DNA of 64,000 bases from Sphingomonas sp. Y38-1Y. Lineage in GTDB: Bacteria; Pseudomonadota; Alphaproteobacteria; Sphingomonadales; Sphingomonadaceae. The stretch lies in assembly GCF_032391395.1 (NCBI RefSeq), contig NZ_CP135916.1, positions 1,798,001 to 1,862,000 of the forward strand, read 5' to 3'. Within the stretch, counting starts at the first letter, position 1. Every line of letters starts with the position of its first letter. Shown in pieces: positions 37,308-46,181 of this stretch. The notes under the pieces are model-generated. The model saw only the letters and a program-made list of their open reading frames with translations, made no database searches and was not told where the DNA came from. The position numbers were made by a program, and so were the translations under genes.

Positions 37308-37418
37308 ATGTCGCTACGTCTTGCTTCGCTTCAGAACTCGGCCGTGTCGCTGGTCGGCGCGCTGTTCTTCACCGCGGTGCTCGTTGCCGCTTCCTCGCCC
37401 GCCGTGCCGCTCGCATGA
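37308..37418 (+). CDS. 36-residue single-helix membrane protein (sigma-54 unit, first gene)
   Basis: An ATG preceded by AAGGGAG (seven bases away) opens a 36-codon frame: MSLRLASLQNS, a hydrophobic helix 'AVSLVGALFFTAVLVAAS', then SPAVPLA. The pattern is a positive N-terminus, one membrane helix and a short outside tail. Its TGA overlaps the ATG of the next tiny gene (ATGA). Promoter, leader hairpin and ribosome site all fit, so I take it as real in spite of its size. No family recognised; functions such as stress peptide, membrane-complex subunit or short signalling peptide are only guesses. Confidence 0.65.
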   Translation: MSLRLASLQNSAVSLVGALFFTAVLVAASSPAVPLA

Positions 37419-37546
37419 TCGGCACCGTCCGCACCGGCGGCAAGCCGGGGGCGATGATCGAAAGCCTCAGGATCGGTGCCGCATCGTTCGCGATGACGGC
37501 GGCGCTGATCCTCTTCCTCGGCGCCGGCGCCAGCCCGATCGGCTGA
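37415..37546 (+). CDS. 43-residue single-helix membrane protein (sigma-54 unit, second gene)
   Basis: Starting at the ATG that overlaps the previous stop, this frame encodes 43 residues: MIGTVRTGGKPGA, then MIESLRIG and a hydrophobic helix 'AASFAMTAALILFLGAGA' ending SPIG. An internal ATG at 37454 behind GGGGGCG would give a 30-residue form. The layout (SLR/SLQ, helix, then ASP) mirrors the 36-residue protein, so the two may be diverged duplicates or partners. It ends 15 bp before the convergent CoA-binding protein gene. No family recognised. Confidence 0.6.
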   Translation: MIGTVRTGGKPGAMIESLRIGAASFAMTAALILFLGAGASPIG

Positions 37547-37561
37547 CCCGGCCCGCCTCTT

Positions 37562-37990
37562 TCAGCCCACCGGCGCGATGTTGAGGCGCCGAAGCTCAAT
37601 CGCCGGACAGCGATCCATCACGACCTTGAGGCCCGCCGCCTCGGCCCGCTCCGCCGCCGCCTCGTCGATGACGCCCAGCTGTAGCCACACCGCCTTCGCA
37701 CCGATCGCGATCGCCTGATCGACGACCTCGCCCGCGGCGCTCGACCTGCGGAAGATGTCGACGATGTCGATCGAATCGCCGAGCTGGTCGAGCTCGCGGA
37801 ACACGAACTCGCCATGGACGTGCTCGCCGGTGATCTGCGGATTGACCGGGATCGCGCGATAACCGTGCCGCTGAAGCGTCGCCATCACGCCATAGCTCGG
37901 CCGGTCCGGCCGGTCGCTTGCCCCCACCACCGCGATCGTGCGTGCGCTTTCCAGCAGCGCGCGGATGTCGTCGTCGGCGGTCAGCGGCAT
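37562..37990 (-). CDS. CoA-binding domain protein (YccU-like)
   Basis: A 142-residue single CoA-binding Rossmann domain: 'TIAVVGASDRPDRPSYGVMATLQRHGYRAIPVNP' with the glycine loop and the succinyl-CoA-synthetase-type 'GASxxPxxxSxxV' pattern, then 'VWLQLGVIDEAAAERAEAAGLKVVMDRCPAIEL' near the C-terminus. ATG 37990 is used; the longer frame runs into the upstream gene. It lies 4 bp downstream of apbC and is likely co-transcribed. The family binds CoA but has no settled reaction. Confidence 0.9.
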   Translation of the reverse strand: MPLTADDDIRALLESARTIAVVGASDRPDRPSYGVMATLQRHGYRAIPVNPQITGEHVHGEFVFRELDQLGDSIDIVDIFRRSSAAGEVVDQAIAIGAKAVWLQLGVIDEAAAERAEAAGLKVVMDRCPAIELRRLNIAPVG

Positions 37991-37994
37991 GGCC

Positions 37995-38939
37995 TTATCC
38001 CTGTCGGTCGATCCAGTCGGCCACACGGGCCGCGATCCCTTCGAACGCCGACCGCTCGGCCACGTTCCCCGCGTCGGAGGCTTCGCGGATCGCCATCTGA
38101 AGCGGGACGCGGCCCAGGAACGGGATGTCCATCGCCGCCGCTGCCGACTCTGCGCCGCCCGCGCCGAACGGGTCGGAGACCTCTCCGCAATGGGGGCAGG
38201 CATAACCGGCCATGTTCTCGACCAGCCCGATCACCGGCACGCCCGTCTGGCGGAACAGGTCGATCGCGCGCCGAGCATCGATCAGCGCCAGGTCCTGCGG
38301 CGTCGAGACGATGACGACACCCGCGGGCTTGTGCTTCTGGATCATCGTCAGCTGCACGTCGCCGGTGCCAGGCGGCATGTCGACGACGATCGCGTCCGTT
38401 CCTGCCCAGTCGCCATCGAGCAACTGCGTCAGCGCGTTGGTCGCCATCGGCCCGCGCCACGCCAGCGCCTTTTCGGGGCCGACCAGCTGCCCCACCGAGA
38501 GCAGCGGGACGCCGTGGGCGGTGGGGACGGGGACCAGTTTGTTGTCGCGAGCCTCGGGCTTGATGCCTTCGACACCCAGCAATCGCGGCTGCGACGGGCC
38601 ATAGATGTCCGCATCGACCATCCCGACGCGGCGCCCCGCTGCAGCCAGCGCGGCGGCGAGGTTGGTCGAGACCGTCGACTTGCCGACGCCGCCCTTGCCG
38701 CTGGCAACCGCGATCAGCCGGCGGGTCGTGCGCTGGCTGGTCTGCGCGACGCGCACCGCCTTGATCCCCGGCACGCCCACGGCGGCCGCCTCGATCCCCG
38801 CCGCCAGTGCGTCGCGCGCCGCTTCCGAAAGGCCGGTCACGTCCAGGATGATGCTGGCCCGGCCACCGTCGACGCGCACCGTCGCGCGGCCGGCGGCAAG
38901 GGGGGCGAGCAGGGCGTCGAGCTGATCCTTGGGGTCCAT
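37995..38939 (-). CDS. apbC: Mrp/ApbC iron-sulfur cluster carrier ATPase
   Basis: A 314-residue Mrp-family P-loop protein. An N-terminal MIP18/DUF59-like segment (residues 1-80) precedes the deviant Walker A 'VASGKGGVGKSTVSTNLA'. Later motifs are 'VDADIYGPSQPRLL', 'VDMPPGTGDVQLT' and the C-x2-C pair 'ACPHCG', which bridges a 4Fe-4S cluster in the dimer. It delivers Fe-S clusters to apo-proteins. ATG 38939 is chosen because the extra residues of the longer frame precede the known fold. Followed by the CoA-binding gene. Confidence 0.93.
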   Translation of the reverse strand: MDPKDQLDALLAPLAAGRATVRVDGGRASIILDVTGLSEAARDALAAGIEAAAVGVPGIKAVRVAQTSQRTTRRLIAVASGKGGVGKSTVSTNLAAALAAAGRRVGMVDADIYGPSQPRLLGVEGIKPEARDNKLVPVPTAHGVPLLSVGQLVGPEKALAWRGPMATNALTQLLDGDWAGTDAIVVDMPPGTGDVQLTMIQKHKPAGVVIVSTPQDLALIDARRAIDLFRQTGVPVIGLVENMAGYACPHCGEVSDPFGAGGAESAAAAMDIPFLGRVPLQMAIREASDAGNVAERSAFEGIAARVADWIDRQG

Positions 38940-39010
38940 GCGCGCCCATCTAGGGAATACGCCCTTTCGCGCCACTGTTAATCGCCGCGCGGCCCCCTAT
39001 AAAGACGGTC

Positions 39011-40162
39011 ATGATAGGATGGATGGGCCGGATCGTGCGTGCCGGCGTGCTTCGCAGCGACAACCCCAAGGGCCCATGGGGCAGCGGGACTGGCGGCAAT
39101 GGCGGCGGCGGGAACGGCGGCGACGGCGGCCCGCGCAATCCCTGGGCATTCCCGCCCGAAGGTCGGCGCGGCAAGCCCAATGCGACGTCGCTGGACGAGT
39201 TCCTGAAGCGCGCGCGCGGCGGTGGCGGCGGGGGCGGTGGCTTTCCCGGCGGCAATTTCCAGATCCCCGGCGGCCAGAACATATGGTTCATCGCGATCGG
39301 TCTGCTCGTGCTCGTCTGGATCGCCTTCACCTCGATCCACTCGATCGCGCCCAACGAGAAGGGCGTGGTGTCGCTGTTCGGCAAATATTCGACGACGCTC
39401 AACCCTGGCATCCAGATGACGCTGCCCGCGCCTGTCGCGACCGTGCAGAAGGTCGACGTCCAAGAGGCGCGCGTCGAGGACTTTCCCCAGGCGGCGACCG
39501 AGAACCTGATGCTCACCGAGGATCAGAACATCGTCGATCTTGCCTATTCGGTGCGCTGGAACATCCAGAATGCCGAGGATTTCGCATTCCAGCTCGCCAA
39601 CCCGCGCGATACCGTCCGCGCCGTGGCCGAAAGCGCGATGCGCGCCGCGGTCGCCAGCGCTTCGCTCAACCAGGCGATTGGCGCCGGCCGCACCAATATC
39701 GAGGCCGATGTGCAGCAGCGCATGCAGGTGATCCTCGACGAGTATAATTCGGGCGTCCGCGTGCTCGGCGTCGCGATCAAGCAGGCGGTCGCGCCGCAGG
39801 CCGTCGACGAGGATTTTAAGGCGGTCAGCGCCTCGCAGCAGCAGGCCCAGGCGAACATCAACCAGGCCCGCGCCTATGCGCAGCAGATCGTCGCGCGGGC
39901 GCAGGGTGAGGCTGCCTCGTTCGACAAGATCTACGAGCAGTATCGCCAGGCCCCCGACGTGACCCGCCGCCGCCTTTACTACGAGACGATGGAGGCGGTG
40001 CTCGCCAAGTCGAACAAGACGATCGTCGAGGCGCCGGGCGTCACGCCTTATCTGCCGCTGCCCGAAGTGAACGGCCGTCGTCGCGAGACGCCGCCTGCGG
40101 TTCAGGAGGGCACGCCCGCCCAGCCGCAAGCCACCAATCCGGCGCCGCAGGGAGGCCAGTGA
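39011..40162 (+). CDS. hflK: HflK membrane protease regulator
   Basis: A 383-residue SPFH/band-7 protein. A glycine-rich cytoplasmic N-terminus ('GGNGGGGNGGDGG' and 'GGGGGGGFPGG') precedes one transmembrane helix near residue 95 ('IWFIAIGLLVLVWIAFTS'), then the SPFH domain ('NEKGVVSLFGKYSTTLNPGI') and a coiled-coil ('QQAQANINQARAYAQQIVARAQGEA'). With HflC it forms the cage that encloses and controls FtsH protease. Its TGA overlaps the ATG of hflC by one base. Confidence 0.94.
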   Translation: MIGWMGRIVRAGVLRSDNPKGPWGSGTGGNGGGGNGGDGGPRNPWAFPPEGRRGKPNATSLDEFLKRARGGGGGGGGFPGGNFQIPGGQNIWFIAIGLLVLVWIAFTSIHSIAPNEKGVVSLFGKYSTTLNPGIQMTLPAPVATVQKVDVQEARVEDFPQAATENLMLTEDQNIVDLAYSVRWNIQNAEDFAFQLANPRDTVRAVAESAMRAAVASASLNQAIGAGRTNIEADVQQRMQVILDEYNSGVRVLGVAIKQAVAPQAVDEDFKAVSASQQQAQANINQARAYAQQIVARAQGEAASFDKIYEQYRQAPDVTRRRLYYETMEAVLAKSNKTIVEAPGVTPYLPLPEVNGRRRETPPAVQEGTPAQPQATNPAPQGGQ

Positions 40163-41043
40163 TGAATCTTCGCCTCTTTCGCAATCCGATGGCGATCGGC
40201 ATCCTGCTGCTCGCCGCGGTCGTCCTGCTCGCCAACACGATTTCGATCGTGCCGGAGACCAAGCAGGCGGTGATCCTGCGCTTCCAGAACCCGATCCAGC
40301 TCGTCAACCAGTACCAGCGCGGCGAGCAGTTCGGTCGCACGGGCGCCGGCATCATCGCCCGCATCCCATTCGTCGATCGCATCGTCTGGATCGACAAGCG
40401 GGTGCTGGACATCGAACTCGACAACCAGCCGGTGCTGTCGACCGACCAGCTTCGTCTGGAGGTCGATGCGTTCGCGCGCTTCCGCGTCGTCAATCCGCTC
40501 CAAGCGGTGATCTCGACCGGCTCGACCGCCAACACCGAGGAGCGCGTCGCCGACCAGCTTCGCCCGCTCCTGTCTTCCGCGTTGCGCAACGAACTCGGCA
40601 AGCGCCGGTTCGCGACATTGCTCAGCCCCGAGCGCGGCCAGGTGATGGACAACATCCAGGTCGCGCTCGACCGCGTCGCCCGCCAGTACGGCGCCGAGAT
40701 CGTCGACGTCCGCATCCGCAAGGCCGACCTGCCGAGCGGCAGCCCGCTCGAATCGGCACTCCGCCGGATGGCGACCGCACGCCGCCAGGAAGCGCTGACG
40801 ATCGAGGCGCAGGGCCTTCGCGAGGCGCAGATCATCCGCGCCAATGCCGATGCAGAGGCCGCGCGCGTCTATGCCGCCAGCTTCGGCAAGGATGCCGAAT
40901 TCTATGACTTCTACCGTGCGATGCAGTCCTATCGCTACAGCTTCGGCGCGGATGGGGATCAGGAGCGCGGCGGCACGTCGATCATCCTGTCGCCGCAGAA
41001 CGACTATCTGCGCGCGTTCACCCGCGGCGGTCGCGGAAATTAA
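40162..41043 (+). CDS. hflC: HflC membrane protease regulator
   Basis: A 293-residue SPFH-domain partner of HflK. An N-terminal membrane helix ('MAIGILLLAAVVLLANTISIV') leads to 'ETKQAVILRFQNP', the SPFH core ('FARFRVVNPLQAV', 'LRNELGKRRFATLLS', 'YGAEIVDVRIRKADLP') and a C-terminal helical part ('ANADAEAARVYAASFGKDAEFYDFYRAMQ'). ATG 40162 is preferred to GTG 40159 because GGAGG lies six bases upstream. Co-translated with hflK; HflKC controls FtsH. Confidence 0.94.
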   Translation: MNLRLFRNPMAIGILLLAAVVLLANTISIVPETKQAVILRFQNPIQLVNQYQRGEQFGRTGAGIIARIPFVDRIVWIDKRVLDIELDNQPVLSTDQLRLEVDAFARFRVVNPLQAVISTGSTANTEERVADQLRPLLSSALRNELGKRRFATLLSPERGQVMDNIQVALDRVARQYGAEIVDVRIRKADLPSGSPLESALRRMATARRQEALTIEAQGLREAQIIRANADAEAARVYAASFGKDAEFYDFYRAMQSYRYSFGADGDQERGGTSIILSPQNDYLRAFTRGGRGN

Positions 41044-41167
41044 GGGACGGGAACCAAAGGGAGGGCGGGCGAGTCACGCAAGCTGACCGCTTCGTTCACA
41101 TTCAAACGCAGTTCAGCATCGGTTTGCGAAAACAAATGTAAACCACAGTCTGGAAGGACCCGATTTC

Positions 41168-42700
41168 GTGCGTCACGCCTACGCAATCACCAGTGCGCTC
41201 CTCCTCGGCGGTGCCGCCGCCACGCTTGCCGTCCAGCCCTCGATCACCTCGGCGCAGACGGCGCAGAACGAACCCGGCTCGATCAGCGCCGCCGCGCCGC
41301 GCGCCGGCGCGCCGATGAGCTTTGCCGACATGGTCGCCAAGCTCCAGCCCGCGGTCGTCAACATCTCGACCACGCAGCGCGTGACGGTGCCGTCGAACCC
41401 GTTCGCGGGTACGCCGTTCGAGCAGTTCTTCGGCCAGCAGGGCGGCGGTGGTCGTCCTCGGACGCAGGAAGGCCAGTCGCTCGGCTCGGGCTTCATCATC
41501 TCGGCCGACGGCTATGTCGTCACCAACAACCACGTCATTTCGGCCGGCTCGCCGAACGCGACCGTCGAATCGGTGAAGGTGACGCTCGCCGACCGGCGTG
41601 AGTTTACCGCCAAGGTGGTGGGCCGCGACCCGACGTCCGACCTTGCCGTGCTCAAGATCGAAGGCGCGACCTTCCCGTTCGTGCGCTTCGGTAATTCGGC
41701 ACAGGCGCGCGTCGGCGACTGGGTGGTCGCGATCGGCAATCCGTTCGGGCTCGGCGGATCGGTGACCGCGGGCATCATCTCGTCGGTCAATCGTGTGACC
41801 GGCGGCGGTCCGTTCGACCGCTTCATCCAGACCGATGCCTCGATCAATCGCGGCAACTCGGGTGGCCCGCTGTTCGACATGCAGGGCAACGTCATCGGCA
41901 TCAACTCGCAGATCCTGTCGCCGACCGGCGGCAACGTCGGCATCGGCTTCGCGATCCCGGCCGAACAGGCCAAGCCGATCGTCGACACGCTGATGAAGGG
42001 CCGTGCGCCGCAGCGCGGCTATCTGGGCGTCGGCATCCAGCCGATCGACGACGATCTGGCCGGCGCGCTCGGCATCGAGCGCAACAAGGGCGAACTGATC
42101 GCCCGTGTCGAACCTGGCCAGGCGGCCGAGAAAGCGGGCATCCGCCAGGGCGACGTGATCGTCCGCGTCAACAATCGCGACGTGGATCCGGAGAATTCGC
42201 TGAGCTATCTCGTTGCGAACTCGGCGCCCGGGACGCGCATCCCGATCGAACTGATCCGCGACGGTCGCCGCGTCAACGTCACCGCGACGGTGGGCACGCG
42301 CCCGACCGACGAGGAACTCGCCGGCTTCCAGATGGACGAGCAGAACCAGGGTCAGGGCGGCGACGACGAGCGGACCCCGGCGGTGCCGTCGGCCGCGGCG
42401 GCGCTCGGCCTGACCGTCCAGCCGCTGACGCCCACGATCGCGCGATCGGTCGGTGTCGATGCGACGACCCGCGGCGTCGTCGTTGCGGCGGTCGATCCGT
42501 CGAGCGATGCGGCGCGCAAGGGCCTTCAGCGCGGCGACGTGATCCTGTCGGTCAACGGCCAGGCGGTGCTCACCGCCGCCGACATGACCCGCCAGGTCGC
42601 CGCCGCACGGTCGGCGCGTCGTCCCTCGGTCGTCGTCCAGATGCAGCGCCGGGCGGTCAACCGCTACCTCGCGCTGTCGCTCGACACGGCCAGCAACTGA
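41168..42700 (+). CDS. degP: DegP/HtrA-family periplasmic serine protease
   Basis: A 510-residue Do-family protease. GTG start, then a signal peptide ending near 'PSITSAQTA'. The trypsin-like triad is His in 'VVTNNHVI' (about 121), Asp in 'DPTSDLAVLKI' (about 157) and Ser in 'GNSGGPLF' (about 232). Two PDZ domains follow ('GYLGVGIQPIDD' and 'VVAAVDPSSDAARKGLQRGDVI'). It degrades or refolds misfolded envelope proteins. It follows hflKC by 124 bp, a common alphaproteobacterial arrangement; that gap probably has its own promoter, but I cannot define -35/-10 boxes with confidence. Confidence 0.95.
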   Translation: MRHAYAITSALLLGGAAATLAVQPSITSAQTAQNEPGSISAAAPRAGAPMSFADMVAKLQPAVVNISTTQRVTVPSNPFAGTPFEQFFGQQGGGGRPRTQEGQSLGSGFIISADGYVVTNNHVISAGSPNATVESVKVTLADRREFTAKVVGRDPTSDLAVLKIEGATFPFVRFGNSAQARVGDWVVAIGNPFGLGGSVTAGIISSVNRVTGGGPFDRFIQTDASINRGNSGGPLFDMQGNVIGINSQILSPTGGNVGIGFAIPAEQAKPIVDTLMKGRAPQRGYLGVGIQPIDDDLAGALGIERNKGELIARVEPGQAAEKAGIRQGDVIVRVNNRDVDPENSLSYLVANSAPGTRIPIELIRDGRRVNVTATVGTRPTDEELAGFQMDEQNQGQGGDDERTPAVPSAAAALGLTVQPLTPTIARSVGVDATTRGVVVAAVDPSSDAARKGLQRGDVILSVNGQAVLTAADMTRQVAAARSARRPSVVVQMQRRAVNRYLALSLDTASN

Positions 42701-42760
42701 CCTGCTGACGCGGCCGCCATTCTCGCCTAAACCTGCGGCAGATCAGCAGGAGCGGCGGGA

Positions 42761-44425
42761 ATGGCGGACGGGTCGATCTTCATCGGGGCGGGCGCGGGCG
42801 GTGCCGATCCACAGGCGCTGGTACTCAAGCGCGCCAACCGACACGGCCTGATCGCGGGCGCCACCGGCACCGGCAAGACCGTGACGCTGCAGGGGCTGGT
42901 CGAGGGGTTCTCCGACGCCGGCGTCCCCGTCTTCGTCGCCGACGTGAAGGGCGACCTGTCCGGCCTTGCCATGGCCGGTTCGCCGCAATCCAAGGGCCAC
43001 GCGATCTTCGCCGAACGCGCGGCCGAGGTCGGCGAGACCGACTGGTCGTATCGCGAGTGCCCGGTCCAGTTCTGGGACCTGTTCGGTGAGCAAGGCCATC
43101 CGATCCGCACCACCGTCAGCGAGATGGGGCCGCTGCTGCTCGCGCGGCTGATGGGCCTCAACGAAACGCAAGAAGGCGTGTTGTCGATCGCCTTCCACCT
43201 CGCCGACGAGGAGGGGTTGCTGCTCCTTGACCTCGACGATCTTCAGGCGATGCTGGCGGAATGCGCCAACCGCGCCGACGAAATCTCCACCACCTATGGC
43301 AATGTCAGCAAGCCAAGCGTCGGCGCGATCCAGCGCCAACTGCTGCAACTGCGCGGGCAGGGCGGCGAGCATTTCTTCGGCGAGCCGGCGCTCGACATCG
43401 CCGACTTCATGAGCCTGGACGATGCGGGCCGGGGTATGGTCAACATCCTCGCCGCCGACAAGCTGATGGCGAGCCCGCGGCTCTACGCCAGCTTCCTCCT
43501 GTGGCTGCTGTCCGAATTGTTCGAGACGCTCCCGGAGGTTGGCGATCCCGATAAGCCCAAGCTCGTCTTCTTCTTCGACGAGGCGCATCTGCTGTTCGAC
43601 GACGCGCCGCCTGCCTTGCTCGAGAAGGTCGAGCAGGTGGTGCGGCTGATCCGGTCAAAGGGGGTCGGCGTCTATTTCGTCACGCAGAACCCGATCGACA
43701 TTCCCGAGAGCGTCGCGGGGCAGCTCGGGAATCGCGTCCAGCATGCGCTGCGTGCGTTCACCCCGCGCGACGAGAAGGCGGTGCGTGCCGCGGCAGAGAC
43801 GTTCCGCGCCAATCCCGATGTCGACGTCGCGACCGCGATCACCGAGCTGAAGGTGGGCGAGGCGCTCGTGTCACTGCTCCAGCCGGATGGCGCGCCGTCG
43901 CCCGTGTCGCGCACGCTCATCAAGCCGCCGCGCAGCCGGGTGGGGCCGGTCACCGCGGTGGAACGCGGCGTGCTGATCCAGACCGACACCGTCGGCACCA
44001 AATATGATGAGCGGATCGATCGCGAGTCGGCCGAGGAACTGCTCGCCGCCAAGGCAGGCGAGGCGGCGGCCGCCGCCGCTCAGGCCAAGGCCGCGGTTGA
44101 CGGCGAGAAGGCGAAGGCCGCCGAGGCGAAGGAACAGGCCCGCCTCGTCAAGGAAGCCGAGCGGACGCGCATCGCCGCGCAGAAGGACGCCGACCGCGCC
44201 GCGCGAGAGGAAGATCGCGCGCGCCGCGCTGCCGAGCGCGAAGCGGCGAACTCGCCCTGGAACAAGGCGGTGACCTCCGCCACGCGCGCGGCTTCGTCGA
44301 CGGTCGGCCGGACGGTTGCCAACGAAGTGACCAAGGCGGTGTTCGGCTCCAGCCGCCGCGGCGGGGGCGGCGGCATCGGCGCGAAGATCCTGCGCGGCGT
44401 CCTTGGCGGGTTGTTCAGGGGCTAA
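42761..44425 (+). CDS. HerA-like ATPase (DUF853, YjgR-type)
   Basis: A 554-residue cytosolic P-loop ATPase. Walker A is '[16 protein letters not shown]' near residue 33; Walker B '[14 protein letters not shown]' near residue 270; '[15 protein letters not shown]' follows. The pattern matches the DUF853/YjgR proteins related to HerA and FtsK translocases. A charged coiled-coil of about 60 residues ('[21 protein letters not shown]' to 'RRAAEREA') and a glycine-rich tail ('[11 protein letters not shown]') end the protein. The function is unsettled; a hexameric DNA- or protein-handling motor is assumed from the family. Confidence 0.9.
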   Translation: MADGSIFIGAGAGGADPQALVLKRANRHGLIAGATGTGKTVTLQGLVEGFSDAGVPVFVADVKGDLSGLAMAGSPQSKGHAIFAERAAEVGETDWSYRECPVQFWDLFGEQGHPIRTTVSEMGPLLLARLMGLNETQEGVLSIAFHLADEEGLLLLDLDDLQAMLAECANRADEISTTYGNVSKPSVGAIQRQLLQLRGQGGEHFFGEPALDIADFMSLDDAGRGMVNILAADKLMASPRLYASFLLWLLSELFETLPEVGDPDKPKLVFFFDEAHLLFDDAPPALLEKVEQVVRLIRSKGVGVYFVTQNPIDIPESVAGQLGNRVQHALRAFTPRDEKAVRAAAETFRANPDVDVATAITELKVGEALVSLLQPDGAPSPVSRTLIKPPRSRVGPVTAVERGVLIQTDTVGTKYDERIDRESAEELLAAKAGEAAAAAAQAKAAVDGEKAKAAEAKEQARLVKEAERTRIAAQKDADRAAREEDRARRAAEREAANSPWNKAVTSATRAASSTVGRTVANEVTKAVFGSSRRGGGGGIGAKILRGVLGGLFRG

Positions 44426-44536
44426 GAAAGTTTGTACCCCGGCGAAGGAAGGAGTCCAGTCGCAGAACGTTCGAGAAGAGCGGGAGCGCGCTGCCGCTCA
44501 CGAACTAAATCCGGCCTTCGCGGGACTACAAGCATC

Positions 44537-44563
44537 GTCATCCTGGACCAAGTCCGGGATGAC
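44537..44563. repeat. REP-like palindrome (GTCATCC type)
   Basis: GTCATCCTGGAC, three bases, GTCCGGGATGAC is an imperfect palindrome with one mismatch. It belongs to the same kind as the sequence at 63904-63926 (GTCATCCCGGACTCGATCCGGGA). The surrounding 44426-44577 gap holds no gene that I can support. Confidence 0.65.
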
Positions 44564-44577
44564 GAAAGTGGAAGCTC

Positions 44578-45123
44578 TTAGGCCCAGCGGCGTCCATGCT
44601 CGTCGTCATGGCCCTCGCGGAGCATCGCTGCCTGCTCGCGCCACTGCTGCTGCGCGATCCGGCCGCGACCGAAGCCGAGGCGATCCTCCAGCGCCGCTTC
44701 GTCGGCGGGCGTCAGCGCCTCGATCGCGGCATAGGTCTTGATGCCTTCGTGGCGCAGCGCCTGCTCGGTGGGCTCGTCGATGCCGCGGATGCGCGACAGG
44801 TTGTCGCGGCCCCAGCCGAAGAAGCCACCACCGCGCGACGTCGAGCTGCTGGCCGCGCTCGCGGCTGCCGCGGTGCCGACTGCCGCCGTCGTCGCGGCGC
44901 CGGTGCCGCGATGGCGCAGCGCCTCGTCGCGCTCGCGCTCCAGTTCGCGGATGCGCGCGTCGCGCGTGGTCAGGCCCTCGCGAACGGTGCGATGCTCGGC
45001 CTCTTCGGCGCGGTACCGTTCCTTCCACTTCCGGCCGCCCGGATGGCTGGCAAGGCCGAACAGCCAGCCGGCAATCAGGCAGAGCGCAAGCACCGCAAAC
45101 TGGGTGGGGGTGGTAAAGAGCAT
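44578..45123 (-). CDS. membrane-anchored helix-hairpin-helix protein
   Basis: A 181-residue protein with one N-terminal membrane helix ('FAVLALCLIAGWLFGLA'), a charged coiled-coil ('RAEEAEHRTVREGLTTRDARIRELERERDEAL'), an Ala/Ser/Thr linker and a C-terminal helix-hairpin-helix module ('NLSRIRGIDEPTEQALRHEGIKTYAAIEAL', then 'LEDRLGFGRGRIAQQQWREQA'). This last module is the one that alphaproteobacteria fuse to several membrane proteins and resembles the predicted flap-endonuclease-like 5' domain. ATG 45123 follows AGGAGG by seven bases; GTG 45126 is the alternative. Function unknown. It is on the same strand as the Tad genes, 62 bp downstream of tadC. Confidence 0.8.
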   Translation of the reverse strand: MLFTTPTQFAVLALCLIAGWLFGLASHPGGRKWKERYRAEEAEHRTVREGLTTRDARIRELERERDEALRHRGTGAATTAAVGTAAAASAASSSTSRGGGFFGWGRDNLSRIRGIDEPTEQALRHEGIKTYAAIEALTPADEAALEDRLGFGRGRIAQQQWREQAAMLREGHDDEHGRRWA

Positions 45124-45184
45124 CACATCGCCTCCTGTTACGGAGGCAGAACGGCGCGCCCCGCACGCCGTTCCCTGAACCCGC

Positions 45185-46180
45185 TCAACCGGCCAAGAGG
45201 GCGTCGTTGATGTCGCAGGCCGCGGGGCCGAGGATGACGACGAACAGCGTCGGCAGGATGAACAGGATCAGCGGCACCGTCATGATCGCGGGGAGGCGGG
45301 CGGCCTTTTCCTCGGCGCGCATCATCCGCTCGTTGCGGAACTCGGCCGACAGGACGCGCAACGCGGAGGCGAGGGGGGTGCCGTATTTCTCGGTCTGGAT
45401 CATCGTCGTGACCACGCCCTTCACCGCCTCCAGGTCGACACGCGTCGCGAGATTCTCGAACGCCTGACGCCGGTCGGTGAGGAAGCCCAATTCGATCGCG
45501 GTCAGCGAGAACTCCTCGCCAAGCTCGGGATAGGCGCGGCCGAGCTCGCGCGCGACGCGGTGGAAGGCGGCGTCGACGGTCAGGCCCGCCTCGGCACAGA
45601 TGACGAGCAGGTCGAGCGCGTCGGGAAGCCCCTTGCGGATCGCGTCCGAACGCTTCTTGATCTTGTTCTGGAGGTAGAGGTCCGGCGCCTTGTACGCGCC
45701 GATGAAGGTCATCGCGACAAGGCCATAGGCCTTGAGCGGCGACCAGTCGGCAAAGCCGTCGGTACCATAGACCCAGTAGAGCATCGGTCCGCCGATGATG
45801 ATCGGCATCACCAGCCGCCCGAAGATGACCGCGACCGCCCAATCCTTCGAGCGGATGCCCGCCTGGAGCAGCTTGCGCTGCGCGACCTTGAGCTGTTCGT
45901 CCTGAAGAACCTTGAGCGACTGGAGGAAGTCGCGGATCTTGTCCGCGGTCTCGTGCTTCTGGACGAGCTTCGCGCGGCGCTTGCTGGTGGAGGCGGTGAT
46001 GCCCGCCTTGAGCTGTTCGCGGCGGTCGTTCAGTGCCTTGACGCGCTTGGCCATCGGGTCGCGGATGCTGACCGCGGCATAGATCGCCATTATCGTCGCA
46101 AGCGCGGCGACCGCGGACAGGAGCGTGGCGACGAGATAGACGTCGAAGCCGAGGAGCGTGGGGCCGGTTCCGGTTGGCAT
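45185..46180 (-). CDS. tadC: Tad pilus platform protein TadC
   Basis: A 331-residue inner-membrane protein of the type II secretion F family. It has an N-terminal membrane helix ('VATLLSAVAALATIMAIYAAVSI'), a cytoplasmic domain with 'GLPDALDLLVICAEAGLTVDAAFHRVA' and 'LATRVDLEAVKGVVTTMIQTEKYGTPLASALRVL', and a C-terminal hydrophobic end. TadB and TadC form the platform on which the ATPase drives pilin extrusion. The ATG 46180 lies 1 bp after the tadB stop. Last pilus gene of the locus. Confidence 0.93.
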   Translation of the reverse strand: MPTGTGPTLLGFDVYLVATLLSAVAALATIMAIYAAVSIRDPMAKRVKALNDRREQLKAGITASTSKRRAKLVQKHETADKIRDFLQSLKVLQDEQLKVAQRKLLQAGIRSKDWAVAVIFGRLVMPIIIGGPMLYWVYGTDGFADWSPLKAYGLVAMTFIGAYKAPDLYLQNKIKKRSDAIRKGLPDALDLLVICAEAGLTVDAAFHRVARELGRAYPELGEEFSLTAIELGFLTDRRQAFENLATRVDLEAVKGVVTTMIQTEKYGTPLASALRVLSAEFRNERMMRAEEKAARLPAIMTVPLILFILPTLFVVILGPAACDINDALLAG

Positions 46181-46181
46181 A

